Part shown: piece by piece, positions 33,981 through 42,979 of the stretch
How positions within the stretch are numbered: position 1 is the first letter of the stretch
Layout of the letters: every line of letters begins with the position of its first letter
DNA from: an uncultured Flaviramulus sp.
GTDB lineage: Bacteria; Bacteroidota; Bacteroidia; Flavobacteriales; Flavobacteriaceae
Direction of reading: 5' to 3'
Length of the DNA: 64,000 nt
NCBI GenBank assembly: GCA_947501105.1
Contig: CANMUP010000006.1
Span: forward strand, 1 to 64,000
The notes under the pieces: model-generated
Databases searched by the model: none
The model's input: only the letters and a program-made list of their open reading frames with translations
Told to the model about the DNA's origin: nothing
Program-made: the position numbers and the translations under genes

Positions 33981-33998
33981 TATTATGCACGCATAATA
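33981..33998. promoter_or_regulatory. 18-bp palindromic operator upstream of the NPD gene
   Basis: TATTATGCACGCATAATA has perfect 8-bp arms around AC. It shares 15 of 18 bases with the core of the palindrome at 4397-4426, and two of the differences are compensating. A -7 box (TATATTTG, 33963-33970, minus strand) follows it toward the gene, so the palindrome overlaps the -33 region. Confidence 0.6.
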
Positions 33999-34005
33999 GT
34001 TTGGG

Positions 34006-35232
34006 TTAATCAAATTTATAATATCCACATTTTAAATAAGCACCTTCTGGGAAGCTTACAGGGTGATCAATATCATGGTAAGTCTGTAAAATATTATTGA
34101 ATTTTCTATTTTGATTAGCTAATATTCGATCATTAATATCAAAAAAAGATTGAGCCGTAACTCTTGAAGAACAAGATGCTAAAACCAATGTACCATTTTT
34201 AGCTGTCAATTTTTCACCCAAAGATGCTAATTGCCCATATTTTTTTTTGGCAAGTTCAATATCTGACTGTTGCTTCGCAAAACTTGGTGGATCGATAACT
34301 ACAACATCAAAAGTTTTGCCTTTTTTAATAAGCTTATGTAATTCATCAAAAGCATCACCAGCAATAGTTTTATGTATACCTGAGTAATTATTCAATTTTC
34401 CATTTTGTAATGCAATTTCTAGAGCTTGTTTACTAATATCCAAACTAGTAACTTTGTTTGCGCCGTTAGCTAAAGCATGCACTGAGAACCCACCTGCATA
34501 TGAAAACACATCTAACACTGTTTTTTCTCTACTCCACTCGCCTACTTGTTTTCTATTAGCACGATGGTCTAAAAAATAACCCGTTTTATGTCCTTTTATA
34601 ACATTGGCTGAAAAGTTAACTCCATGTTCTACAAATTCAACAACTTCATTTTCTAATACTCCAAACACAATATCACCATCCTTTAAATAATGCTTTTTTG
34701 ATTGTTGAAGTCCTCGACTTAACCGGATAACAATTGTTTCAGTTTTTGAAACTTTTTGTAAACTGGAAAGTATTGTTTGCAAATATGGTAACCAAATTTC
34801 AGAATATAGTTTTACAACTAAAACCGTATTATAAACATCAGCAATTAAACCAGGAAAACCATCATTTTCACCAAATAACAAACGGTAACCTGTGGTATTC
34901 GTTTTTAATAGTGGTAATCGCTTTACATAGGATTCTTTTATTTTATGGTTAAAAAAATCAGCATTGATTTCTATTTTTTCTAAACCACTATGTAGCATTT
35001 TTATACAAATAGGAGAGTTTGGGTCGTACAAGCCTAAACCAATTACTCTGTTTTTATTCTTACTGAAAATTATTGCTAAATCGCCAGACGTTGCATCATT
35101 ATTAATCTTGACAATATTATTAGAGAAGACCCACGGATGTCCTTTTACAACAAACTGTTCGCCTTTGGAATTTAACTTAACTGCTAATCGCTTTGGCTGA
35201 TAATTAGAGTTTATTTTATTAGAAAATTGCAT
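34006..35232 (-). CDS. Class I SAM-dependent rRNA methyltransferase, RlmI-like
   Basis: A 408-residue cytoplasmic enzyme. A PUA domain (about 15-95, VKGHPWVFSNNIVKI), a linker domain, and the methyltransferase domain with VLDVFSYAGGFSVHALANGA (SAM binding) and VVIDPPSFAK (catalytic DPPSF). These are the marks of the RlmI/YccW family that makes 5-methylcytosine in 23S rRNA. The exact position modified in this organism is inferred from homology only. Confidence 0.92.
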   Translation of the reverse strand: MQFSNKINSNYQPKRLAVKLNSKGEQFVVKGHPWVFSNNIVKINNDATSGDLAIIFSKNKNRVIGLGLYDPNSPICIKMLHSGLEKIEINADFFNHKIKESYVKRLPLLKTNTTGYRLLFGENDGFPGLIADVYNTVLVVKLYSEIWLPYLQTILSSLQKVSKTETIVIRLSRGLQQSKKHYLKDGDIVFGVLENEVVEFVEHGVNFSANVIKGHKTGYFLDHRANRKQVGEWSREKTVLDVFSYAGGFSVHALANGANKVTSLDISKQALEIALQNGKLNNYSGIHKTIAGDAFDELHKLIKKGKTFDVVVIDPPSFAKQQSDIELAKKKYGQLASLGEKLTAKNGTLVLASCSSRVTAQSFFDINDRILANQNRKFNNILQTYHDIDHPVSFPEGAYLKCGYYKFD

Positions 35233-35266
35233 TCTTATTTTTTACGCATTTTAAAGAAAAATAACA

Positions 35267-36343
35267 TTAATCCAATTCAAATGAAAACGAATTAAATGGT
35301 GTTTTACTCCATGCTTTTTCTTGAGTTTCAGGAGAAATAGCAAAAAAAGGAGAGAATGTATGCATCTTCACAGTCTTTTTATCTGGCATGAATTCAAGAA
35401 TACGAAGCCAACCATTTCCACCATTTCCATGCCAACCACCTCCTAGTGCTTGTGCATTAAACGTTATTTGATTAACTTTTTTACCTGAATTATTTGTATC
35501 AACCTTATAGCCAACATGAGCTTTGAAATCGTTTACTCCTCCAATATGCCCAGAAAAAACCATTTGAATATTTGTAGATGGCTCCACTAATTTCTCCCAA
35601 ATAGCTTTTCCATAGTTACCATCTGTGATGGGATAATTTTCTTTTTCAATATGCTCATTATTTGCATTTAAATACGAATGCGTTAATAAAACTAAAGTAT
35701 GATCTTTATAAGCTTTCTTTTTAGAAACTTTATTTGCCCATTCTATAACAGCGTTTCTTGGTGCAAATTCTAAATTGAGAAAAAGAAATTTACGCCCTTG
35801 TGGTGAAATAAATTCAGAAGCTGCATTTTCAATAGTTGGCAAACCATCAATGTTATTCGTAACTTCTCTAAGTAATTTAGCATTTAATATGTTTCTATGT
35901 GCTGGGAAATATTTGTTGTAATTCGATTTTCTATTTTCAATATTTTTATAACCAAAATCATGATTGCCTGCTGCCAAAATATAAGGTACTTTTCCATCTA
36001 ACTTGTCAAACGCTTTTGATATAGAGATCCATTGATCTCTACTGGGTTTATTTCCATTTGTTTTATCAGCAACTAATAATTCATTCTGCTCAACCAAATC
36101 TCCTGTGCATAAAACCATTTTTATATTTAAAGTCTCTATATTTTCTTCAATCCATCCAGTCATTAATTCAAATATTCCTTGATTTCTACCAAACTTCATA
36201 TAAGTTTGAGGATCTGGTAATAAAATTAACGACCATGAGTCTTTATCTGAAAGTTTAGGAGGCGTATAGTTTTCTTGAGCACTTATAGTGTTTCCTATAA
36301 AAAAGGCACACAAAAGTACTAGTAGATACTTTAAATAAGTCAT
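35267..36343 (-). CDS. Secreted calcineurin-like metallophosphoesterase
   Basis: A 358-residue exported protein with signal peptide to about ISAQ. Metal-ligand motifs are in order: LLPDPQTY (D, variant first motif), CTGDLVEQ (GD), AAGNHDFG (GNHD), LTHSY (H) and FSGHIGG (GH). The fold hydrolyses phosphomono- or diesters. Extracellular members in this group are poorly characterised. It stands alone, with 120 bp to the fabV gene. Confidence 0.88.
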   Translation of the reverse strand: MTYLKYLLVLLCAFFIGNTISAQENYTPPKLSDKDSWSLILLPDPQTYMKFGRNQGIFELMTGWIEENIETLNIKMVLCTGDLVEQNELLVADKTNGNKPSRDQWISISKAFDKLDGKVPYILAAGNHDFGYKNIENRKSNYNKYFPAHRNILNAKLLREVTNNIDGLPTIENAASEFISPQGRKFLFLNLEFAPRNAVIEWANKVSKKKAYKDHTLVLLTHSYLNANNEHIEKENYPITDGNYGKAIWEKLVEPSTNIQMVFSGHIGGVNDFKAHVGYKVDTNNSGKKVNQITFNAQALGGGWHGNGGNGWLRILEFMPDKKTVKMHTFSPFFAISPETQEKAWSKTPFNSFSFELD

Positions 36344-36463
36344 AGTTATTTAAGTTTAATTGATGTTGATAATTTATCCTATAAATATATGAATGAATAT
36401 ATTATAACAAACATTGCTAGGATAATAACTTAGGAAGTTTTGGCAAACCCTTATAATAAAATC

Positions 36464-37654
36464 TTATTCCTGCAATCCAGGAATCTCAACCATTTCATTT
36501 ACATCCTTATCGTAATCGATACCATCTACTTTAAATCCAAAAAGGTTAAAAAAGTCTGTTTTATACCCTTTTAAGTCTCCTATTTCAGGTAAAGTTTCGG
36601 TAGTTGCCTGTTTCCAAAGTTCTAAAACTTTAGCTTGAATATCGTCACGCATCTCCCAATCATCAACTCTTATTCTGCCAGATTCATCTAAAGGCATATT
36701 TTCAGCATATAATCGAGCATTAAATAAACGCTCAATTTGCTCGATACATCCTTCATGGATTCCTTCTTCTTTCATTACTTTATACAATAATGAAATATAT
36801 AATGGAATCACAGGAATTGCAGAGCTAGCCTGGGTTACTAATGCCTTATTGACCGACACATAAGCTTCGCCATTTATATCTTTTAAAGTATCTGTAATTT
36901 TAAAAGCAGTAGCTTCTAAATCATCTTTTGCGCGACCGATAGTCCCTTTTCTATAAACAGCTTCGGTTAAAGAAGGGCCAATATATGAATAGGCAACCGT
37001 TTTAAAATCTTTTGATAAAGCTCCAGCAGACTTTAAAGCATCAATCCACATTTGCCAATCTTCACCTCCCATAACAGCAATTGTATTTTTAATATCGTCT
37101 TCAGTACAAGGCTCGATAGAAATTTCTTTAACTTCTCCTGTATGAAAATCTACAGTATTATCGGTAAACGTACTACCAATTGGCTTTAAAACCGATTTAA
37201 AACGGTCTCCTGTATCTGGATGTTTTCGGACTGGTGATGCTAAACTATAAACCAGTAAATCAATTTCTCCTAAATCTTTTTTTATTAAATCGATAGTTTG
37301 AGCTTTTATCTCGTTAGAAAAAGCATCACCATTAATACTTTTTGCATATAAACCATCTTTATGCGCTTGTGCTTCAAAAGCAGCACTATTATACCAGCCT
37401 GGAGAAGCTGGACGCCCTTCGGTTGGTGGTTTTTCAAAAAATGCTCCAATAGTAGAAGCATTAGATCCGTAAGCACTTGTAATTCTTGATGCTAAACCAA
37501 AACCTGTTGAAGCCCCTATAACTAATACTTTTTTTGGCCCGTTTTTTACTGGTCGTTCTTTAATATAATCTATTTGGTTTAATACATTTTGCTCACAACC
37601 TTTTGGATGTGATGTTAAACATATAAAGCCTCTTGTTTTTGGTTCTATTATCAT
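36464..37654 (-). CDS. fabV: Enoyl-ACP/trans-2-enoyl-CoA reductase FabV
   Basis: A 396-residue NADH-dependent reductase of fatty-acid synthesis. The N-terminus MIIEPKTRGFICLTSHPKGCE and the nucleotide fold VLVIGASTGFGLASRI are characteristic. The catalytic Y-x8-K motif is seen in YRKGTIGRAK. Length is normal for FabV (about 400). It starts 3 bp after the lpd gene, so the two are probably co-transcribed. FabV enzymes are usually insensitive to triclosan, a property of the family rather than of this sequence. Confidence 0.95.
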   Translation of the reverse strand: MIIEPKTRGFICLTSHPKGCEQNVLNQIDYIKERPVKNGPKKVLVIGASTGFGLASRITSAYGSNASTIGAFFEKPPTEGRPASPGWYNSAAFEAQAHKDGLYAKSINGDAFSNEIKAQTIDLIKKDLGEIDLLVYSLASPVRKHPDTGDRFKSVLKPIGSTFTDNTVDFHTGEVKEISIEPCTEDDIKNTIAVMGGEDWQMWIDALKSAGALSKDFKTVAYSYIGPSLTEAVYRKGTIGRAKDDLEATAFKITDTLKDINGEAYVSVNKALVTQASSAIPVIPLYISLLYKVMKEEGIHEGCIEQIERLFNARLYAENMPLDESGRIRVDDWEMRDDIQAKVLELWKQATTETLPEIGDLKGYKTDFFNLFGFKVDGIDYDKDVNEMVEIPGLQE

Positions 37655-37657
37655 AAT

Positions 37658-39058
37658 TTAAATATGTAATGGTCGGTTTTCAGTGGCCGCTAAAGCTGCT
37701 TCTTTTATAGCTTCTGTAAATGTTGGGTGTGCATGAGACATACGTGATACATCTTCAGCAGATGCTCTGTATTCCATAGCTACAACTGCTTCTGCAATCA
37801 TATCTGCAGCACGTGCTCCAACCATATGTACGCCTAAAATTTCATCTGTAGTTTTATCAGCAAGAATTTTTACAAATCCGTCCAAATCCATACTTGCCCT
37901 ACTTCTACCTAAAGCACGCATTGGAAATTGTCCAACTTTATAATCTACACCGGCATCTTTTAAATCTTCTTCAGTTTTACCAACAGCAGCAACTTCTGGC
38001 CATGTATAAACAACGCCAGGAATTAAATTATAATCGATATGTGGTTTTTGACCAGCTAATGTTTCGGCTACAAAAACGCCTTCTTCTTCTGCTTTATGTG
38101 CTAGCATTGCTCCTTTTATTACATCGCCAATAGCATAGATATTTGAAGCTGAAGTTTGTAAATGATCGTTAACCTCAACTTGACCTCTATCATTCAGTTT
38201 TACTCCAGCTGCTTCTGCATTTAAACCATCTGTATATGGACGACGACCAACAGACACTAAACAGTAATCTCCTTTAAACTCTACTTCTACACCTTTTTTA
38301 TTATCTGCTTTTACAATAACTTCATCACCTTTTCTTTCAACAGATTTTACTTTATGTGAAGCATTTATTTTAAATTTCTGCTTCTTTAAAACTTTATTTA
38401 ATTCTTTAGATAAGCCAGCATCCATTGTTGGGATTATTCTATCCATATATTCAACAACACTAACTTCGGCACCTAATCTTTTATATACTTGACCAAGCTC
38501 TAAACCAATAACACCACCCCCAATTACAATTAAATGCTTAGGAATTTCTTTAAGTTTTAAAGCCTCGGTAGATGTAATTACACGTTCTTTATCTAATTTA
38601 ATAAACGGTAAATTTGATGGTTTACTTCCTGTAGCTATTATGGTGTTTTTTGCTTCAATTTCAGTGGTTTCTTTTCCAGAAATTGAAATATGAGTGGCAT
38701 CTTTAAAAGAACCTAAGCCTTCGTAAACATCAATTTTGTTCTTCTTCATTAAAAAATCGATACCGCCTGTAGTTTGATCAACTACTGACTGCTTTCGAGC
38801 AATCATTTTTTCTAGATTTACTTTTACATCACCAGGGATTTCAATACCATGTTCTTCAAAATGCTTTACGGCATCTTCGTAATGGTGAGATGAATCTAAA
38901 AGGGCTTTACTTGGAATACAACCAACATTTAAACATGTTCCTCCAAGTGTTGAATATTTTTCAATAATGGCTGTTTTCATGCCTAATTGCGCACAACGTA
39001 TTGCTGCCACATAACCACCAGGACCAGAACCTATTATTGCTACATCGTATGAATTCAT
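37658..39058 (-). CDS. lpdA: Dihydrolipoyl dehydrogenase
   Basis: A 466-residue FAD enzyme, the E3 subunit of 2-oxoacid dehydrogenase complexes. FAD binding DVAIIGSGPGGYVAAIRC, redox disulfide GGTCLNVGCIPSK, NAD site VIGGGVIGLELGQVYKRLGA and the catalytic His-Glu dyad in HAHPTFTEA are all present. A -7 box TATTTTTG lies about 33 nt upstream of the ATG. No E1 or E2 genes are adjacent. Confidence 0.97.
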   Translation of the reverse strand: MNSYDVAIIGSGPGGYVAAIRCAQLGMKTAIIEKYSTLGGTCLNVGCIPSKALLDSSHHYEDAVKHFEEHGIEIPGDVKVNLEKMIARKQSVVDQTTGGIDFLMKKNKIDVYEGLGSFKDATHISISGKETTEIEAKNTIIATGSKPSNLPFIKLDKERVITSTEALKLKEIPKHLIVIGGGVIGLELGQVYKRLGAEVSVVEYMDRIIPTMDAGLSKELNKVLKKQKFKINASHKVKSVERKGDEVIVKADNKKGVEVEFKGDYCLVSVGRRPYTDGLNAEAAGVKLNDRGQVEVNDHLQTSASNIYAIGDVIKGAMLAHKAEEEGVFVAETLAGQKPHIDYNLIPGVVYTWPEVAAVGKTEEDLKDAGVDYKVGQFPMRALGRSRASMDLDGFVKILADKTTDEILGVHMVGARAADMIAEAVVAMEYRASAEDVSRMSHAHPTFTEAIKEAALAATENRPLHI

Positions 39059-39155
39059 AAGAATATTTTGTTTTCAATTTTTAAATCGAACACAAAAATA
39101 CGAATGTTTTATGGGAAGACCATAAAAAACAGAACTCTTAATTTTCTAGAAAACC

Positions 39156-40007
39156 CTAAACTTTTTTTGCAACCAAAGTAAGCTCTGGTTCGTTAATAGT
39201 TAATGACTTTACAATATCATTTTCAACTTGAAAAGTAATGTAAACAGAAGATATCCCATTATATAAGAATTTATTATTACCAACAGGAATCAAACCTCCA
39301 CCAAATTCGCCTAACTTACCTAGGGATAACATTTTACGCATATTCTTTTTAACTGAAAATCCATCTTTCTCTCCCTCTCCATAACGATAATCTCCAAGAT
39401 ATTTTGGCATTTTATCTTCTTCTAGTTTCTTATAGGTTTCACCATCTGCATTCCCTAACTTTTCTAAATATTCAATTAATTTTTCAGAGTTTTCTATTTG
39501 GGCTTCTGTCATTTTCTCTTTCATTCTTAAACCAGCTCTAGCATGAGTTAATAAACTTATCCCATGAGGCCCTTGTGTTTTTTGAATGTTTGGCGTCATT
39601 TCTATCATAGATTTTACAATATTAAACGCTCCAAGCATTGCATAAGTAAACATTGTTGGTCGTGCACCTTTACTTATTAAGTAATTTACAATATCTCGTC
39701 TACCAACATGCGAAGCTGCACCAATTGCAGATTCCCAATCGCCAAAACTCCAGTCCCAACTTGCACGAGCTAACTCTGTGCGTTTATCGACTAGTTCTTT
39801 AACACGATCTAAATCGAAATGTGATTTGCCTACCACTTCGTTAACAATTTCATCATCAATTGATGGGTAACGGTGGAATAATTTTGGATTTATTTTTTCT
39901 GTATTGAATATTTCTTTTGCATAAGAAATATTTGGGATTGAGACCGCTAGCAAACCAAAAACTGAGCTTTTAATAGCCGTTCTTCTTGTAAAAGTAGTTT
40001 TAGACAT
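39156..40007 (-). CDS. Ankyrin-repeat protein with Tat-type signal
   Basis: A 283-residue protein. The N-terminus FTRRTAIKSSVFGLLAVSI has twin arginines followed by a hydrophobic stretch and SYAKE, consistent with Tat export. Residues about 85-150 have ankyrin features (SAIGAASHVGRRDIVNYLIS and MLGAFNIVKSMIEM). The C-terminal part (about 190-283) is a beta-rich domain I do not recognise. If folded before export as the Tat route implies, it would act in the periplasm, perhaps in protein interaction. Confidence 0.75.
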   Translation of the reverse strand: MSKTTFTRRTAIKSSVFGLLAVSIPNISYAKEIFNTEKINPKLFHRYPSIDDEIVNEVVGKSHFDLDRVKELVDKRTELARASWDWSFGDWESAIGAASHVGRRDIVNYLISKGARPTMFTYAMLGAFNIVKSMIEMTPNIQKTQGPHGISLLTHARAGLRMKEKMTEAQIENSEKLIEYLEKLGNADGETYKKLEEDKMPKYLGDYRYGEGEKDGFSVKKNMRKMLSLGKLGEFGGGLIPVGNNKFLYNGISSVYITFQVENDIVKSLTINEPELTLVAKKV

Positions 40008-40107
40008 GACTTCAAATTTTTCAAAAAAGATACTTTTTTAAAATTAAAAAAGAAGAACCTTTAACATACTGTTATGTTAAATGTTTATCTATGGTTGAAG
40101 CTAAAAA

Positions 40108-41697
40108 CTAATCCTTTTTTTCAATATCATTTAGAATCCATTCTAATTCAGTATCAACATTTAGTTTTCTATCTTCAATAGTTGGAGTGAGTTTAATATC
40201 TGGTTTTATACCGTAACCATCAGGACTTTGTTTTTGTGGAGCTTCAATTTGCATTAAACCCATTCTAATTTTTAGCTTAGATGATGGCAATTGATATACT
40301 TTATAAATTCCCGCTACGGTTCCGTTATAAGCACCTCCAGTTTCTTCACCTACAAAAGTGGCTCGTTTATTAGCTTTAAGATGCGTAGACAAAATGGAAG
40401 ATGCTGAAAATGAATTCCCATTAATTAAAACATATATAGCCCCCTTAAAATGTGAAGGGTTTGGGGCTTTTATTTTTGAATGTTTATTAAATTTATAATA
40501 TAACTTCCCGTCTTTCTTTTTTGTTTTTAATAGATTGTGAGTTGCTATAAATGGTGACAATATCCCTGAAACAATTTTTAAACCAACAGGACTAGTATTA
40601 CTCATTAAATATTTAAAGAAAGGCATTCTGCTATTAACTTCACTCTCAGTAATAAATTGATAGCTTTTATCTGTTAAATAAGAATACAAATTATCAATTT
40701 CAGAAATACGCCCACCTCCATTATCTCTTAAATCTAAAATGAAATATTTTGATTTGGCTGAGTCTAATTTTGTAAAACTTTCTTTATAGAATTCTTTAAA
40801 ACTTCCATTACCAAAACCTCTAATTTTCATATAAGCAACAGTACTATCCTTTCCTATAAATTTAAGGCTTCTAGTGTATTGCTTTATACTAGGCATATAA
40901 CCGTGTTTGTTGTTATATTTTCGCCTTTTCTTTGCTTTCAATTTCTTAGCCTTTCTTTCTTCCTTTGTTAATTTTTTTGGTTTAACAACTTTAGTAGAAT
41001 CTGATGTAGGTTTATCTTTTTTCTCTTCTTTTTTTAGGCGTTTAAATGTTTTTACGAAAATAGAATCTTCATTCTTAAAAGTGACTTTTAAACTATCAAC
41101 AAAACCTTTATTTCTGTAATAAAAACTTTTAAAATTCTTGCCAACAAATCTATTATGTAATGAAGTATTGTAGCCATCAGAAGCAAATTGAGTTTTAAAT
41201 TTATCTACTAAATTAGCAGTTAAATCATTTTCAATTTTAACCACTTCGCAACCAGCAAGCACAGAATCTTTTCCTCTTGTGCTTTTTACCCAAAGCTTAT
41301 TCTCTAAATATTCAAAATCTAAATCGTAAAACTCGAATTTTTTCTTTTTTAATATTTTTCGTTCTTTCCTAGTAAATCGTTTGTTCGCAGAACCTACCGA
41401 AACATGCCCTTGCCTTACGTTAGTTACAACAGGCGCAAGCACTTTATAGAACTCCCTAGAAGTCATAGGTTTTTTTATTGAAGTTTTTAAGCTATCAAAT
41501 TTAAAATCTAAAACTTTTTTTGGAGTGTATTGGTATAATTTTGGGTGATGCTTTTTAAGTTGTTTATAAAGTTTATCTACATCATTTTGTAAATCTTCAA
41601 CAGTATGTAAAGAAGTAATTTGTTCATTATATGTTTTAACACTACTACAAGATGTAACAACGAGTAAAATAACAAAAACCGGAAAGAGTTTCTTCAT
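40108..41697 (-). CDS. S41 (C-terminal processing type) peptidase lipoprotein
   Basis: A 529-residue lipoprotein (lipobox VVTSC). A PDZ-like segment (about 125-220) precedes the tail-specific protease domain, with FILDLRDNGGGRISEI, nucleophile Ser in NGNSFSASSILS and GEETGGAYNGT. Between them is a very basic insertion at about residues 222-268 rich in Lys and Arg, unusual for this family. It probably acts on periplasmic or surface proteins. It is divergent from smpB. Confidence 0.88.
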   Translation of the reverse strand: MKKLFPVFVILLVVTSCSSVKTYNEQITSLHTVEDLQNDVDKLYKQLKKHHPKLYQYTPKKVLDFKFDSLKTSIKKPMTSREFYKVLAPVVTNVRQGHVSVGSANKRFTRKERKILKKKKFEFYDLDFEYLENKLWVKSTRGKDSVLAGCEVVKIENDLTANLVDKFKTQFASDGYNTSLHNRFVGKNFKSFYYRNKGFVDSLKVTFKNEDSIFVKTFKRLKKEEKKDKPTSDSTKVVKPKKLTKEERKAKKLKAKKRRKYNNKHGYMPSIKQYTRSLKFIGKDSTVAYMKIRGFGNGSFKEFYKESFTKLDSAKSKYFILDLRDNGGGRISEIDNLYSYLTDKSYQFITESEVNSRMPFFKYLMSNTSPVGLKIVSGILSPFIATHNLLKTKKKDGKLYYKFNKHSKIKAPNPSHFKGAIYVLINGNSFSASSILSTHLKANKRATFVGEETGGAYNGTVAGIYKVYQLPSSKLKIRMGLMQIEAPQKQSPDGYGIKPDIKLTPTIEDRKLNVDTELEWILNDIEKKD

Positions 41698-41793
41698 TAA
41701 AAAAATAATCTCATTAATAAAGCTACTAAAGTAATTGTAATTATTTTAATTTATATTGTATTAATTAATCTTTAACTTTTAAGTAAAATCGCG

Positions 41794-41801
41794 TAGTTTT
41801 G
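41794..41801 (+). promoter_or_regulatory. -7 box of smpB
   Basis: TAGTTTTG fits TAnnTTTG and ends 6 nt before the smpB ATG at 41808. It includes the TTG at 41799, so that triplet cannot serve as the start codon of the mRNA made here. Confidence 0.6.
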
Positions 41802-41807
41802 TGCTCC

Positions 41808-42266
41808 ATGCAAAAAACCATTAACATACAAAATAAAAAAGCGCGCTTTCTATATGAAATTTTAGATAAGTATACAGCTGGAATTGTATTAACTGGAACC
41901 GAAATTAAATCCATACGAAATAGTAAAGCTTCTATAGCTGAAAGTTTTTGCGAGTTTAATGAAAAAGGTGAACTTTTTGTAATTAATGCAACTATTGAAG
42001 AATATGCTTTTGGGAATTACTACAACCACAGACCGAAAGCTGAAAGAAAACTCCTTTTAAATAAAAAGGAATTAAAAAAACTTAATAAAGAAGTTCAAAA
42101 CACAGGATTAACGATTATTCCATTGCGCTTGTTTATTAACGAAAAAGGTTTTGCCAAATTAGATATTGCCTTAGCAAAAGGTAAAAAGTTATACGACAAG
42201 CGAGAAACCATAAAAGATCGCGATAATAAACGCGATTTAGATAGAATTAAAAAGACTTATAAATAG
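41808..42266 (+). CDS. smpB: SsrA-binding protein SmpB
   Basis: Binds tmRNA and delivers it to stalled ribosomes for trans-translation. The 152-residue protein begins [18 protein letters not shown]. It contains the family segments [35 protein letters not shown] and a C-terminal basic tail [18 protein letters not shown]. The start is at 41808, because the alternative TTG at 41799 lies inside the -7 box. No tmRNA gene is visible in the window. Confidence 0.96.
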   Translation: MQKTINIQNKKARFLYEILDKYTAGIVLTGTEIKSIRNSKASIAESFCEFNEKGELFVINATIEEYAFGNYYNHRPKAERKLLLNKKELKKLNKEVQNTGLTIIPLRLFINEKGFAKLDIALAKGKKLYDKRETIKDRDNKRDLDRIKKTYK

Positions 42267-42437
42267 GCTTCTGTTTTACTCATTCATTTTTATTTTTTAG
42301 AAAGATATTCTGTAATATTTGATTTTACACGAATGGCGATTTTATTGAATAAACCTATAAAGTTCTCTTAATTTTAAGAAAGTCTTAACGCTTCAACTAC
42401 TGTCAATTTTCTACTTTGTGGCTTTAAAATTTCTAAC

Positions 42438-42974
42438 ATGAAAAAAATAATTACAACTCTGTTCATTTGCCTATTAATACTTTCCTCAAACGCACAAGAA
42501 ACCGCTGAAAAGGCTAAAGATTATTCTAGCAAAGTAGAAACATTAGATAGTACTATTAAAACACTTTACGCTGTTATTTCTGGTGAAAAAGGAGAAGCAA
42601 GAGATTGGGATCTTTTTAAATACTTGTTTAAACCTGATGCCAAATTAATTCCATCGGGAAAAGATAAAGAAGGTGTTTATAAAATACGATATATGAAACC
42701 AGCTGACTATATTAAAAGTTCTGGTAAATGGTTGGTGGAAAATGGTTTTTTTGAAAAAGAAATACATCGAAAAGTTGATGTTTTTGGCAATATTACTCAA
42801 GTGTTTAGTACTTATGAGTCTTTTAAAAGCGAAGCAGACGGAACCCCTTTTATGCGTGGTATTAATAGCATTCAGTTATTAAATGATGGCAACCGGTGGT
42901 GGATAATTAATATTTATTGGACACAAGAAACTAAAGAAAATCCTATCCCTAACGAATACCTTCCAAAACAATAA
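42438..42974 (+). CDS. Secreted NTF2-like protein of unknown function
   Basis: A 178-residue protein with signal peptide to about SSNAQ. The mature part has NTF2-like features: LDSTIKTLYAVISGEKGEAR, YLFKPDAKLIPSG and terminal strands HRKVDVFGNITQVFSTYES and RWWIINIYWTQET. This group is common in Flavobacteriaceae without assigned function. It sits 5 bp upstream of the S15 peptidase gene and is likely co-transcribed with it. Confidence 0.8.
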   Translation: MKKIITTLFICLLILSSNAQETAEKAKDYSSKVETLDSTIKTLYAVISGEKGEARDWDLFKYLFKPDAKLIPSGKDKEGVYKIRYMKPADYIKSSGKWLVENGFFEKEIHRKVDVFGNITQVFSTYESFKSEADGTPFMRGINSIQLLNDGNRWWIINIYWTQETKENPIPNEYLPKQ

Positions 42975-42979
42975 AACTC

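Noticed and set aside
37894-38133. 79-codon plus-strand frame opposite lpdA
   Set aside because: Shadow of the dihydrolipoyl dehydrogenase gene; Leu/Gln-rich product without a recognisable fold.
41799-41801. TTG at 41799 as start of smpB
   Set aside because: It lies inside the -7 box TAGTTTTG, so it would be upstream of the mRNA start; ATG at 41808 fits the family.
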